The position numbers were made by a program, and so were the translations under genes. From Paracoccus pantotrophus (GTDB lineage: Bacteria; Pseudomonadota; Alphaproteobacteria; Rhodobacterales; Rhodobacteraceae): 64,000 nucleotides of DNA. The DNA is taken from positions 1,186,501 through 1,250,500 of the forward strand of contig NZ_CP044426.1 in the NCBI RefSeq assembly GCF_008824185.1, read 5' to 3'. Each line of letters opens with the position of its first letter. Position 1 is the stretch's first letter. Below the pieces are notes generated by a model, which had not been told where the DNA came from, searched no databases, and saw nothing but the letters and a program-made list of their open reading frames with translations. Shown in pieces: positions 42,901 to 51,037 of the stretch.

Positions 42901-43581
42901 GTATTTGAAAAGCCGCGCCTCGCGGACCCACAGGTCCATGATGCCACCCTCGTTCACCAGGTCGTCGGCGACGGACTGGATGAAGCAGGCATGCGGCTGG
43001 GGATGTTCATAGGCGCTGTCCGACCGGACCAGCTTGCCGGTCTTGTAATCGACATAGAAATGGCCCTGGCCGGGGCCGTCGATGCCATAGGCCCAATGCA
43101 AGCCGGTGTTGAACCATTGCGGGCTGTTCGGCGCCCCCATCTGGCTGGCCAGCATGAAGCGCATCTCGTCGTAATAGGCGCGGGCGTCTTCTTCGTTCGA
43201 AAAATACCCGCCCTTCCAGCCCCAATAGGTCCAGGCGCCGGCCATGCGGTCGAAGACCTGCCGCGCGCTGGACTCGCCGCCAAAGCGCGCCTCCTGGGGC
43301 AACGCCGCCAGCGCCGCCTCGTCGGGGACGGAACGCCACAGGAACTCGGGCACGCCCTTTTCCTTGACGCGTTTCAGCCGCGCCGGCACCCCGGCCTTGC
43401 GGAAGTATTTCTGGGCGATCACGTCCGAGGCGACCTGGCTCCAGCCCTGGGGCACCTCGACCGAATCGTTGCGAAAGACGACGGTGCCGTCCGGGTTGCG
43501 GATCTCGCTGCTGGTGGTGGTAAAGGAAAGCGCGCCGTAAGCCCCGCTCTCGACCGTGGTGAAGCGCCGTTCGATCCGCAT
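39964..43581 (-). CDS. nrdJ: Adenosylcobalamin-dependent ribonucleotide reductase (class II), long form
   Basis: This 1205-residue B12-dependent reductase makes deoxyribonucleotides without oxygen and is the housekeeping enzyme type of Rhodobacterales. The catalytic barrel shows QPHACFIQSVAD with the first redox cysteine, SSLRGEGEKLSGGGKSSG, the thiyl-radical cysteine in ASNPCSEYMFLDDTACN and the APTGTIGLVMDCDTTG loop. A long insertion (about residues 880-1050) carries a TSCPD-like domain (RKGYTQKAIIGGHKVYLRTG), and the tail ends with a zinc-type cluster CGECGNYTLV and CMKCNTCGATSGCS. It is unrelated in length and domain layout to the 754-residue enzyme at 18396. A candidate NrdR box lies upstream. 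Confidence 0.97.
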   Translation of the reverse strand: MRIERRFTTVESGAYGALSFTTTSSEIRNPDGTVVFRNDSVEVPQGWSQVASDVIAQKYFRKAGVPARLKRVKEKGVPEFLWRSVPDEAALAALPQEARFGGESSARQVFDRMAGAWTYWGWKGGYFSNEEDARAYYDEMRFMLASQMGAPNSPQWFNTGLHWAYGIDGPGQGHFYVDYKTGKLVRSDSAYEHPQPHACFIQSVADDLVNEGGIMDLWVREARLFKYGSGTGTNFSSLRGEGEKLSGGGKSSGLMGFLKIGDRAAGAIKSGGTTRRAAKMVICDMDHPDIEQFINWKVIEEQKVASLVAGSKMHERELNAIFAAIRGWDGSVEDATDPARNAALKAAIRGAKRVMIPETYINRVLQYARQGFDSIEFPTYDTDWDSEAYVSVSGQNSNNSVRVTDAFLRAVRDDLPWELVRRTDGKVAKTVSARELWSQIGHAAWACADPGIQFHDTINAWHTCPEDGPIRASNPCSEYMFLDDTACNLASMNLLSFWQGGEFDADGYVHACRLWTVTLEISVMMAQFPSKEIAQRSYDFRTLGLGYANIGGLLMNMGLGYDSDEGRALCGALTAVMTGVSYATSAEMAAELGPFPGYAKNAQHMLRVIRNHRAAAYGTGAYQGVNVAPVELDAANCPDPRLVALAQGAWDEALTLGEAHGYRNAQATVIAPTGTIGLVMDCDTTGIEPDFALVKFKKLAGGGYFKIINRSVPAALEALGYGSAQIEEIIAYAVGHASLGNCPGINHASLVGHGFGPRELEKIDAALASAFDIRFVFNQWTLGEAFCRETLGIPAEKLNDPGFDLLRHLGFTRAQIDAANDHVCGTMTLEGAPHLDPAHYPVFDCANACGKKGTRYLSVDSHIRMMAAAQSFISGAISKTINMPNSASIADALAAYELSWSLGIKANALYRDGSKLSQPLASALVEDDEEAEEILASGSAQEKAVVIAEKVVEKIIVKEAVRSHREKLPQRRKGYTQKAIIGGHKVYLRTGEYDDGKLGEIFIDMHKEGAGFRAMMNNFAIAVSVGLQYGVPLEEFVDAFTFTRFEPAGMVQGNDSIKNATSILDYVFRELAVSYLDRTDLAHVKPQGARFDDLGGGEAESQPNLAPVSEGASRSLEMLKQISSTGYLRKRLPQDLVALQSGVSVAAVSTVEAATAVGVVAMDARAKARMQGYEGDPCGECGNYTLVRNGTCMKCNTCGATSGCS

Positions 43582-43974
43582 CCTGACTGTCCCCCGTCAT
43601 CCGCAACAGGACCGCATGCCGCCCGCCGCCGCCCGCGCCAAGCACGGGCCCAGGCGGCCGGATCGCACGGCACCCCGAAGCATTTTTCCTGATCTTCGCC
43701 CCGGCGCCGGACCGGATCACCTGTCGAAAAAGACACAAGATCTGGTGGCACCGAGGGCCTGGGCCACAAATTGACCCGAGACAGGACGCATTTCAATCAA
43801 AATTTTCGCTGGACTTCGCCACCGATTCCGACCCTCGCGGCGCCGCGAGATTCGCTGCAAATGCACTGTTAACAACTGCCCCTTGGCGGCCGGCGGCGAA
43901 AAGCCAAGCGATCTGGCGGGGTTCCTTGCGGCCGCTCACCCGGTTTCCACAGGCTTATCCCCAGTCGCAAGGCA
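43582..43974. other. Non-coding gap upstream of the long nrdJ
   Basis: These 393 bp separate the nrdJ start from the end of the folate gene. They contain the candidate NrdR box at 43733-43748 and an AT-rich patch at 43785-43815 (TTTCAATCAAAATTTTCG) suited to a promoter. No cobalamin riboswitch elements were recognised, and I see no gene. Confidence 0.45.
43733..43748 (-). promoter_or_regulatory. Candidate NrdR box upstream of the long nrdJ
   Basis: ACACAAGATCTGGTGG fits the palindromic NrdR consensus (ACAC-x-A-x-AT-x-T-x-GTG) at most fixed positions and lies about 150 bp before the start codon. NrdR usually binds two boxes; a second was not found by eye, which lowers confidence. Confidence 0.35.
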
Positions 43975-44559
43975 TCAAGGTTGCAATTTCGTTCCCGCAC
44001 TCGCGCCTCGCGATTTTTCCGGCTGCGGCAGGATGACGCCCCGGTCGGTCACGATCAGGTCCAGGGGCTGGTCGGTCGCCTCGGCGGGGATGGCGCGAAT
44101 CTCTTGCGCCGCGTAGGCCAGCCCGATGGCGACCACCGCCCCCTCAGCACGCAGCCGGGCCAGCGTGCGGTCATAGAATCCGCCGCCATAGCCCAGCCGA
44201 TGCCCGGACCGGTCAAAGCCGGCCAGCGGCACGATCAGCACCTCGGGGCGCAGCAGCGGCGAATCGGCTGGGGGATGAAGGGTGCCGAAGCGGCCCGGCT
44301 CCAGCCGGTCGCCATGGGCGCGGAACGCCAGCGGCTGGGCCGGGCCGATCACCACCGGCAGGCAGACCGGCCCCTGATGCGCGGCCATGGCCGGGCGCGG
44401 ATCGGCCTCGCCCCGCATCGGCCAGTAGCCGGCCAGCACCCTGCCGCGATGGGGCGCCAGCGCCGCGATCAGATGGCACGTCAGCGCGGCATCGTCGCCG
44501 CCCGCCGCGCGCGCCGCCAGAGCCGCCTGGCGCAAAGCGGCCTTCAGACCAGTATCCAT
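43975..44559 (-). CDS. 5-formyltetrahydrofolate cyclo-ligase
   Basis: This 194-residue enzyme converts 5-formyl-THF with ATP to 5,10-methenyl-THF, rescuing a storage or inhibitory folate. The family signature is present as LLRPEVLIVPLAGFDRSGHR, leading into LGYGGGFYDRTLARLRA, the phosphate-binding loop. The N-terminal helix (KAALRQAALAARAA) is typical. The start at 44559 overlaps the mgtE stop by 16 bp, so the two are translated from one mRNA. The 6S RNA that sits beside this gene in many proteobacteria was not seen. Confidence 0.92.
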   Translation of the reverse strand: MDTGLKAALRQAALAARAAGGDDAALTCHLIAALAPHRGRVLAGYWPMRGEADPRPAMAAHQGPVCLPVVIGPAQPLAFRAHGDRLEPGRFGTLHPPADSPLLRPEVLIVPLAGFDRSGHRLGYGGGFYDRTLARLRAEGAVVAIGLAYAAQEIRAIPAEATDQPLDLIVTDRGVILPQPEKSRGASAGTKLQP

Positions 44560-45929
44560 GAAGCCAGCCCAAGGAATGCAAAGAACCCCATCATGTCGGT
44601 CATGGTGGTGACGAAGGTGCCCGAGGCCAGCGCCGGATCCAGCCCCAGCCTGCTCAGGCTCAGCGGCACCAGCACGCCGCCCATCGCCGCGACCACCTGG
44701 TTGGCGATCATCGCCATGCCCAGCACCAGGCCGATCTGCAAGCTGCCCAGGATGATGGCGCCGGCCAGGGTCAGGATCACCGCCAGGCCGAGGCCGTTGA
44801 GCATCCCCGCCATCAGTTCGCGCAGGATCACGCGGCGCGCATTGGCGCTGGTCAGCTCGCGCGTGGCCAGCGCGCGCACCGCCACGGCCAGCGACTGCGT
44901 GCCGGCGATGCCGCCGGTCGAGGCGACGATGGGCATCAGCGCCGCCAGGATCACCAACTGCGCCAGCGTCGATTCGAAGCGCGAGATCACCAGCGCCGAA
45001 AGCGAGGCGGTGCAGAGGTTGATCACCAGCCAGGGCAGGCGCTGGCGCGCGGTCTGGAACGGCCCGTCCGAGACGTGGCTGTCATCCGAGACGCGGGCCA
45101 TGCGCAGGAAGTCCTCTTCGTGCTCCTCGTCCAGCACCGACATGGCGTCGTCGATGGTGATGACGCCGACCAGCCGGTCGTCGTCATCGACCACCGGGGC
45201 CGAGATCAGGTGATACTTGTTGAAGGCATAGGCCACGTCGCCCTCGTCCTGCCGGGCCGAGATGGTGCGGAAGCTGTCCTCGGTGATGTCGCGCAACAGC
45301 ACCTCGCGGCGCGAGGCCAGAAGCTTGCCCAGCGTGACATAGCCGGTCGGATGGCGGCGCGGATCGACCAGCACCACGTGATAGAACTGGTCGGGCAGCC
45401 ATTCCTCGGCGCGCAGGAAGTCGATGGCCTCGCCCACGCTCCAATGTTCGGGCGCGGTCACCACCTCGGATTGCATCAGGCGGCCGGCCGAATATTCCGG
45501 CCAGGTCAGCGAGCGTTCGACGGCGGCGCGGTCGGATTCGTCCAGCGCCGCCAGAATGGCCTGCTGCTCGGGCTCCTCCATGTCCTCGATCAGGTCGACG
45601 ACATCGTCGCTGTCCATCTCGCGCACCGCCTCGGCCACCACCTCGCGGGGCAGCTGCTCGATCACTTCGTCGCGGATGGATTCGTCGATCTCGGACAGGA
45701 TCTCGCCGTCGATCTCGCCGGAATAGAGATGCAGGAACTCGCGCCGGCGCGCCGGCGTCAACTGCTCGATCAGGTCGGCGATGTCGGCGGCGTGCATCGG
45801 CTCCAGCGCGGCATCCAGCGCCGGGCCGTCGCCGTCGTCCACGGCCTTGTTGATCGCGTCGATGTCCTGCCGGCTCAGCTGGAAATCGGCTTCGGGGGCA
45901 TCCGTGTCGGTTTCGCGCGGCTCGGTCAT
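44544..45929 (-). CDS. mgtE: Magnesium transporter MgtE
   Basis: This 461-residue homodimeric Mg2+ channel of the inner membrane has the regulatory N domain (residues 25-150, helical repeats such as LEPMHAADIADLIEQLTP), two CBS domains (about 155-290, VVTAPEHWSVGEAIDFL and ISAPVVDDDDRLVGVITIDD) and a C-terminal pore of five helices. The pore helix signature PIVASTGGIAGTQSLAV is intact. The acidic residues that sense magnesium in the N-CBS interface are abundant here. It is cotranscribed with the folate gene through a 16-bp overlap. No magnesium riboswitch was seen upstream. Confidence 0.96.
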   Translation of the reverse strand: MTEPRETDTDAPEADFQLSRQDIDAINKAVDDGDGPALDAALEPMHAADIADLIEQLTPARRREFLHLYSGEIDGEILSEIDESIRDEVIEQLPREVVAEAVREMDSDDVVDLIEDMEEPEQQAILAALDESDRAAVERSLTWPEYSAGRLMQSEVVTAPEHWSVGEAIDFLRAEEWLPDQFYHVVLVDPRRHPTGYVTLGKLLASRREVLLRDITEDSFRTISARQDEGDVAYAFNKYHLISAPVVDDDDRLVGVITIDDAMSVLDEEHEEDFLRMARVSDDSHVSDGPFQTARQRLPWLVINLCTASLSALVISRFESTLAQLVILAALMPIVASTGGIAGTQSLAVAVRALATRELTSANARRVILRELMAGMLNGLGLAVILTLAGAIILGSLQIGLVLGMAMIANQVVAAMGGVLVPLSLSRLGLDPALASGTFVTTMTDMMGFFAFLGLASWILV

Positions 45930-46020
45930 CGGCTGGCTCCTCGGGGTTCGGGTCTTGCGACGAGGATGGCGGTCGGGGCAGTTCGATAGGGGCGCACCAT
46001 AGGGGGCCCGCGCCGGGGTC

Positions 46021-46836
46021 TCAATCGTCCTTGAGCAGGGCTAGCGCCTCGGCATGTAATTCTTGTGAACCCGCGGCCAGGATGGTGCCGCCGCCATGCG
46101 CCGGCCCGCCCCGCCAGTCGGTCACCACCCCGCCCGCGGCCTGCACCACGGCGATGGGCGCGGCCACGTCATAGGGTTGCAGCCCGGCCTCGATCACCAG
46201 GTCGACATGGCCGGCCGCCAGCAGCGCATAGGCATAGCAGTCGAGCCCATAGCGCACCAGCCGCGCCCGTGCCGCGACGCGGGAAAAGGCGGCATGTTCG
46301 GCGGGGCTGCCGACCTCGGGATAGGTGGTCATCAGCGTGGCCTGTGCCAGCGCGACGCCGCGGCGCGCCCGCAAGGGCACGGTGCCGCGGCCCGAGATCA
46401 GCCGGGCATGGCCCAGCCCGCCCTCGAACCGCTCGTCCAGATGCGGCTGGTCCACGATGCCGTAGATCGGCCCCCGCGCATCGCTGAGCCCGATCAGCAC
46501 GCCCCAGCTCGGCGCCCCGGCCATGAAGGCGCGGGTGCCGTCGATCGGGTCCAGCACCCAGGTCAGGCCGCTTCGCCCTGCCTGGGCACCGTATTCCTCG
46601 CCCAGGATCGCGTCCTCGGGCCGCTCGGCGGCCAGGATGGCGCGCATCGCGCGCTCGCTGGCCCGGTCGGCTTCCGTCACCGGATCGAACCCGGTCGCGG
46701 ATTTGTTGTCGGGCCGCAGGGCCGGGCTGCGGAACAGGCTCATCGTCTCGGCCCGCGCCGCATCGGCCAGACGATGCGCCACGGCCACGATCCGCTCGGC
46801 TTCTTCGACAGGATTGGTCTTGTTCGCGCTTGTCAT
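46021..46836 (-). CDS. Inositol-monophosphatase family phosphatase, histidinol-phosphatase (HisN) type
   Basis: This 271-residue Mg2+/Li+-sensitive phosphatase has the metal-binding motifs DPVTEADRASERAMRAIL, EEYG, WVLDPIDGTRAFMAGAPSWG and, near the end, LQPYDVAAPIAVVQAAGG. The segment DGTRAFMAG (rather than DGTxNFxHG) is typical of the HisN group that dephosphorylates histidinol phosphate in actinobacteria and alphaproteobacteria. The substrate is inferred from this motif. It lies alone, same strand as mgtE, 91 bp upstream of it. Confidence 0.88.
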   Translation of the reverse strand: MTSANKTNPVEEAERIVAVAHRLADAARAETMSLFRSPALRPDNKSATGFDPVTEADRASERAMRAILAAERPEDAILGEEYGAQAGRSGLTWVLDPIDGTRAFMAGAPSWGVLIGLSDARGPIYGIVDQPHLDERFEGGLGHARLISGRGTVPLRARRGVALAQATLMTTYPEVGSPAEHAAFSRVAARARLVRYGLDCYAYALLAAGHVDLVIEAGLQPYDVAAPIAVVQAAGGVVTDWRGGPAHGGGTILAAGSQELHAEALALLKDD

Positions 46837-46919
46837 GACCTGCCCCCGCGGACTGCTTCGGGCGCAGGTTTAGCCGCAGTATCCCGCAAGCGAAAGCCCC
46901 GGAACGCGGCAGGTCTGGA

Positions 46920-47279
46920 TCAGGCCGCGTCCGACAGCACGCGGGCGAGTTCGAAGATCTGGCGCCGCTGCGCCTCGGGCATGGCGTAATAGGCCCGCAC
47001 CAGTTGCAGCGCCTCCTTGTCGGCCAGGATGTCGCCCTCGACCGAATTCTGGACCTGGCCATCCTCGAGCCCCTCGAAGAAGAAGCTGATCGGGACATCC
47101 ACCGCCCGCGCGATGTCCCAAAGCCGCGAAGCCGAGACGCGGTTCATCCCGGTTTCGTATTTCTGGATCTGCTGGAACTTGATCCCGACCTTTTCGGCCA
47201 GCTGCTGCTGGGTCATGCCGATCATCCATCGACGATGGCGGATCCGCTTTCCGACATGGACATCCACGTTATGTTTCAT
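46920..47279 (-). CDS. XRE-family transcriptional regulator
   Basis: This 119-residue regulator has an HTH_3 domain (residues 10-65, RIRHRRWMIGMTQQQLAEKV and then FQQIQKYETGMNRVSASRLW) and a C-terminal acidic helical half (ALQLVRAYYAMPEAQRRQIF). It matches the small alphaproteobacterial XRE proteins in which the half after IPISFFFEGLE is conserved. It has no phage context. It is divergent from the quinone oxidoreductase gene; an AT-rich gap (about 47280-47350) between them holds the likely promoters. Targets unknown. Confidence 0.92.
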   Translation of the reverse strand: MKHNVDVHVGKRIRHRRWMIGMTQQQLAEKVGIKFQQIQKYETGMNRVSASRLWDIARAVDVPISFFFEGLEDGQVQNSVEGDILADKEALQLVRAYYAMPEAQRRQIFELARVLSDAA

Positions 47280-47458
47280 GGTAACACCTCACTCAATCTA
47301 AACGGGCGCTACATCAGAACGGCGCAATTTTCGAGGTCGATAATGGCCACTTGTCCAAAAAGACAATCGCTTGCGGGCACCGAAAGCCTCTGGCCGAACC
47401 CCCCGAAAACATGGAAAAAAGCCGGGAAAAGGACAGGCGGAACGCGCCGGGAGGAATC

Positions 47459-48427
47459 ATGAAGACGACCTGGAAAATGATGCAAATCAAAGAAATGTCG
47501 GGTTCTCCCGTCGCGGGCTGCCTGTCGCTTGCCGCGCCCGGTCCGGGCGAGGTGCTGGTGGGCCTGCGCGCGGCCGCCCTGAATTTCGCCGATCTGCTGA
47601 TGACGAAGGGACAGTATCAGGAAACCCCGCCCCTGCCCTTCATCCCCGGACTCGAGGGCGCGGGCGAGGTGCTGGCGGCGGGCGCAGGCGTGGCCCTGGC
47701 GCCGGGCACTCGCGTCGTCGTGCAAGGCCAGGGCACCATGGCCGAGGCCAACCTGTTTCCCGCCGAAAGCTGCCACCCGATCCCCGACGCCATGGGCTAT
47801 GACGAGGCGGCGGGCTTCCTGATCGCCTATGGCACCAGCCATTTCGCGCTGACGCTGCGCGCGGGCCTGCGCAAGGGCGAGACGCTGGCCGTTCTGGGCG
47901 CCGCGGGCGGGGTCGGGCTGACGGCGGTCGAGATTGGCGCCGCCCTGGGCGCGCGGGTGATCGCCGTGGCACGCGGGGCCGACAAGCTGGCGGTGGCGCG
48001 GGCGGCGGGCGCCTCGGATTGCATCGACAGCGAGACCTGTCCCGACCTGCGCGCCGCGCTGCGCGATCTGGGCGGGGTCGATGTCGTCTACGACCCGGTC
48101 GGCGATGCGCCCGGCGAGGCAGCCTTCGGTGCCCTGCACCCCGGCGGCCGCTTCCTGGTCATCGGCTTTGCCGGCGGCAAGCCCCCGGCCCTGCCGCTGA
48201 ATCATGCGCTGGTCAAGAACATCGCCATCCACGGCTTTTACTGGGGCGGCTATCGCAAGCTGGACCCCGCGCTGCTGCGCCAGGACATCGCCGCGCTTTT
48301 CGCGCTTTACGAACAGGGCCGCCTGCGCCCGCATGTCGGCGCCACCCTGCCGCTGGAGCGGCTGGCCGAAGGCTATGAGCTGCTGGCCAGCCGGCGCTCG
48401 ACCGGCAAGGTGATCGTTAGCATCTGA
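47459..48427 (+). CDS. NADPH:quinone oxidoreductase-like (zinc-independent MDR family)
   Basis: This 322-residue medium-chain reductase has an N-terminal GroES-like domain (ALNFADLLMTKGQYQETPPL, the quinone reductase signature PGLEGAGEV) and a Rossmann domain with the NADPH loop LGAAGGVGLTAVEIGAALGA. No zinc-binding cysteines are present, as expected for Qor-type enzymes. The C-terminus LASRRSTGKVIVSI is typical. GGGAGGA precedes the ATG at 47459. The physiological electron acceptor (quinone, enone or acyl-CoA) is not readable. It is divergent from the XRE regulator, which may control it. Confidence 0.92.
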   Translation: MKTTWKMMQIKEMSGSPVAGCLSLAAPGPGEVLVGLRAAALNFADLLMTKGQYQETPPLPFIPGLEGAGEVLAAGAGVALAPGTRVVVQGQGTMAEANLFPAESCHPIPDAMGYDEAAGFLIAYGTSHFALTLRAGLRKGETLAVLGAAGGVGLTAVEIGAALGARVIAVARGADKLAVARAAGASDCIDSETCPDLRAALRDLGGVDVVYDPVGDAPGEAAFGALHPGGRFLVIGFAGGKPPALPLNHALVKNIAIHGFYWGGYRKLDPALLRQDIAALFALYEQGRLRPHVGATLPLERLAEGYELLASRRSTGKVIVSI

Positions 48428-48549
48428 AATTTTCGTCAGCGAGGGCCGAAACCGCCGGTTCTGCATTGAAAAACCGGCGTGCTTTGCCAATATCTGCGTG
48501 GATGGTCGGCCATGCGGGCCGCACCGCGATTTTCGACCGGGGAGAACCT

Positions 48550-49320
48550 ATGCAAGACTACAATTCGATCCGCACGGCCGGGACCGCGACGCGCTCGGCT
48601 GCCGTGGATGAGGGCCTGCGCGCCTATATGAACAAGGTCTATGGCCTGATGGCCGTGGGCATGCTGGTGACCGCCGGCGCCGCCTGGGGCATGGCGGGCC
48701 TTGCGCTGTCCGACACGCCGACGCAATGGGCGCTGGGCAATGGCCACTACCTGACCGAGTTCGGCAAGACGCTGTATCTGTCGCCGCTGAAATGGCTGGT
48801 GATGTTCGCGCCGCTGGTCATGGTCTTTGCCTTTGGCGCCGCGCTGAACCGGCTGTCGGTTCACGGTGCGACGACGCTGTTCTATGCCTTCGCCGCGGTG
48901 ATGGGCATCTCGATCAGCTGGATCTTCGCGGCCTATACCAGCTTCTCGATCATCCAGACCTTCCTGATCACCGCCATCGCCTTCGCCGGGCTGTCGCTTT
49001 ACGGCTATACCACCAAGCGCGACCTGTCGGGGATGGGCACGTTCCTGATGATGGGCCTGATCGGCCTGATCGTCGCGATGATCGTGAACATCTTCCTGCA
49101 ATCCAGCGCGATGCAATTCGCCATCTCGGTGATCGGCGTGCTGATCTTTGCCGGCCTGACCGCCTATGACACGCAGAACATCAAGAACACCTATCTGCAA
49201 CTGGCGAATTCGGACCGCGACTTCCTCGGCAAGGCCGCGATCATGGGTGCATTGCAGCTCTACCTGGACTTCCTGAACCTGTTCATGTTCCTGCTGCAAT
49301 TCCTGGGCAACCGAGAATAA
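48550..49320 (+). CDS. Bax inhibitor-1 (YccA/TMBIM) family membrane protein
   Basis: This 256-residue inner-membrane protein has seven predicted helices (from YGLMAVGMLVTAGAAWGMAG through the C-terminal LYLDFLNLFMFLLQFLGN). The family signature ALQLYLDFLNLF is present, as is the acidic pair (YDTQNIK) linked to pH-dependent calcium leak in BsYetJ. E. coli relatives YccA and YbhL modulate FtsH or act as leak channels. GGGGAGAA precedes the ATG at 48550. A strong terminator follows, so this is a single-gene unit. Confidence 0.95.
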   Translation: MQDYNSIRTAGTATRSAAVDEGLRAYMNKVYGLMAVGMLVTAGAAWGMAGLALSDTPTQWALGNGHYLTEFGKTLYLSPLKWLVMFAPLVMVFAFGAALNRLSVHGATTLFYAFAAVMGISISWIFAAYTSFSIIQTFLITAIAFAGLSLYGYTTKRDLSGMGTFLMMGLIGLIVAMIVNIFLQSSAMQFAISVIGVLIFAGLTAYDTQNIKNTYLQLANSDRDFLGKAAIMGALQLYLDFLNLFMFLLQFLGNRE

Positions 49321-49350
49321 GACCGGAAGCATCCCGGAGCTTCCCTTTTC

Positions 49351-49386
49351 GGCCCCGCCGGTGCATGATGCCTGGCGGGGCCTTTT
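49351..49386 (+). terminator. Rho-independent terminator of the Bax inhibitor-1 gene
   Basis: GGCCCCGCC (49351-49359) pairs with GGCGGGGCC (49374-49382) and is followed by TTTTGTT. Confidence 0.92.
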
Positions 49387-49899
49387 GTTGCGCGGAGCGG
49401 CCGCGCGCCGCGATGGCCCTCGCAACACCGGAATGCAAAAGCCCATGGCGATCCCCTGGCATGCCTTCACGGTCGGCCGATCGAGGCGATCGGACCGCGA
49501 TCCTCTCCTCCAGATCCGGCGATGCCGGCATCGGAATGGCTGGCGATCCTGCTTGCGCGGACAGGGCCAGCCGCTTGCCGCGACGATGCACGGGGCCCAA
49601 GCCCGGAATGCCAGGCCGGCATGGCGCCCCAGACTGCAACCGCGGATCCGGGTCCGGCTGACGATATTGTCGCAAGATGTGCCGCTATCGTTGCATCCGG
49701 GACAGGACGAGGCGGGGATGATGCGGCATGAACACGTCCGGCTGCCGGTTGGCGCCTTGCCAGGCAAGCATCGCATTGCCCGAACTGCAACCGCAGGCCA
49801 GGATGACGACCGGCAGGAACCCGGTTCCTGCCCAAAGAGCCCCCGGTTGGAGCGACGCGCCGGGGAGCGGAGGATAGTTGTCGCAACAGGGAGATAACG
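49387..49899. other. Gap of about 510 bp with no recognised gene
   Basis: Several open frames exist on both strands, but none has a convincing start, ribosome site or recognisable composition. ACTGCAACCGC occurs twice (about 49634 and 49786), and TTGTCGCAA-like words occur near 49673 and 49878, which might be regulator sites for the betaine transporter operon that starts at 49900. It may also be an eroded gene. Confidence 0.4.
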
Positions 49900-50901
49900 A
49901 TGAAACGACGCTTCTTTCACGGGACTGTTGCCGGGCTTCCGTTTCTGGTGCTGGCCGGCACTGCCTGGGCCGATTGCGGCAGCCCGACCATCGCCAGCAT
50001 GAACTGGCAAAGCGCCGAGCTGGCCGCGGCGCTGGATGCCTTCATCCTGAACAACGGCTATGGCTGCCGCGCCGAGGTGATCCAGGGCGACACGGTGCCG
50101 ACGCTGACCTCGATGGTGGAAAAGGGCCAGCCCGAGATCGCGCCCGAGGGCTGGGTCGACCTGGTGCCCGAAGTCATCCAGTCGGGCCTCGCCGAGGACA
50201 GGATCGTGGTCACGGGCGACATCCTGACCGACGGCGCCGTCCAGGGCTGGTGGATCCCGAAATACCTCGCCGATGCCAATCCCGAGTTGAAGACCATCGA
50301 CGACGTGCTCAAGCGGCCCGACCTGTTCCCCGATCCCGAGGATCCCTCGAAAGGCGCCATCTTCAACGGCCCGGCCGGCTGGGGCGGCACGGTGATCACC
50401 AGCCAGCTCTACAAGGCCTTCGACGCCGAGGCGGCCGGCTTCACCCTGGTCGACACCGGCTCGGCCGCCGGGCTCGACGGCTCGATCGCGCGCGCCTATG
50501 AACGCCAGCAGGGCTGGGTCGGCTATTACTGGGCGCCGACCGCGCTGCTCGGCCGCTACGAGATGGTCAAGCTCGAGCACGGCGTGCCGCTCGACATGGA
50601 CGAATGGCAGAACTGCACCTCGAATGCCGACTGCGCCGATCCCAAGAAGAACGACTGGCCGGCCGACAAGGTGCAGACCGTCGTCGCCAAGGGTTTCGCC
50701 GACAGCGCCCCGCCCGAGGTGATGGACTACCTGTCCAAGCGGTCCTGGTCGAACGACACCGTCAACGCGCTGATGGCCTGGATGACCGAGAACCAGGCCC
50801 AGGGCGAGGAAGGCGCGCGGCAGTTCCTGCGCGAGAACGAGGCGATGTGGACCGAATGGGTCACGCCCGAAGCGGCCGAAAGGATCAAGGCCGCGCTCTG
50901 A
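49900..50901 (+). CDS. Betaine-type ABC transporter substrate-binding protein (OpuAC family), copy 1
   Basis: This 333-residue periplasmic binding protein for a quaternary ammonium compound has a signal peptide (residues 1-24, ending AWA), then DCGSPTIASMNWQSAELAAA, the start of the OpuAC fold. Aromatic residues for a cation-pi cage are suggested by GWVDLVPE, QGWWIPKYLAD and QGWVGYYWAPTALLGRYE. Cysteines NCTSNADC may form a disulfide. It heads a three-gene operon with a permease and an ATPase. A paralogous set lies at 57847-60841 in the opposite direction. Glycine betaine, proline betaine, choline or carnitine are all possible substrates. Confidence 0.9.
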   Translation: MKRRFFHGTVAGLPFLVLAGTAWADCGSPTIASMNWQSAELAAALDAFILNNGYGCRAEVIQGDTVPTLTSMVEKGQPEIAPEGWVDLVPEVIQSGLAEDRIVVTGDILTDGAVQGWWIPKYLADANPELKTIDDVLKRPDLFPDPEDPSKGAIFNGPAGWGGTVITSQLYKAFDAEAAGFTLVDTGSAAGLDGSIARAYERQQGWVGYYWAPTALLGRYEMVKLEHGVPLDMDEWQNCTSNADCADPKKNDWPADKVQTVVAKGFADSAPPEVMDYLSKRSWSNDTVNALMAWMTENQAQGEEGARQFLRENEAMWTEWVTPEAAERIKAAL

Positions 50902-51037
50902 TCGCGGCCGCGCCGCGGCCGGGCGGGCCGATCCCGCCCGGCCATTTCTCCGGCCACTCCCCCGATGCCGGCCGCCGCGGCGGTGCCGGCCCTGCCATGC
51001 CGCCCCGGCCCTGACCCAGCCCTTGCGCGAGGATCCC

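Noticed and set aside
43582..43974. Cobalamin riboswitch before the B12-dependent reductase
   Set aside because: No B12-box or conserved core words of the cobalamin aptamer could be recognised on the minus strand; a promoter with a possible NrdR box explains the region better.
43975..44559. 6S RNA beside the 5-formyl-THF cyclo-ligase gene
   Set aside because: The gene is preceded directly by mgtE with a 16-bp overlap, and no 6S-like bulged hairpin was seen on the downstream side.
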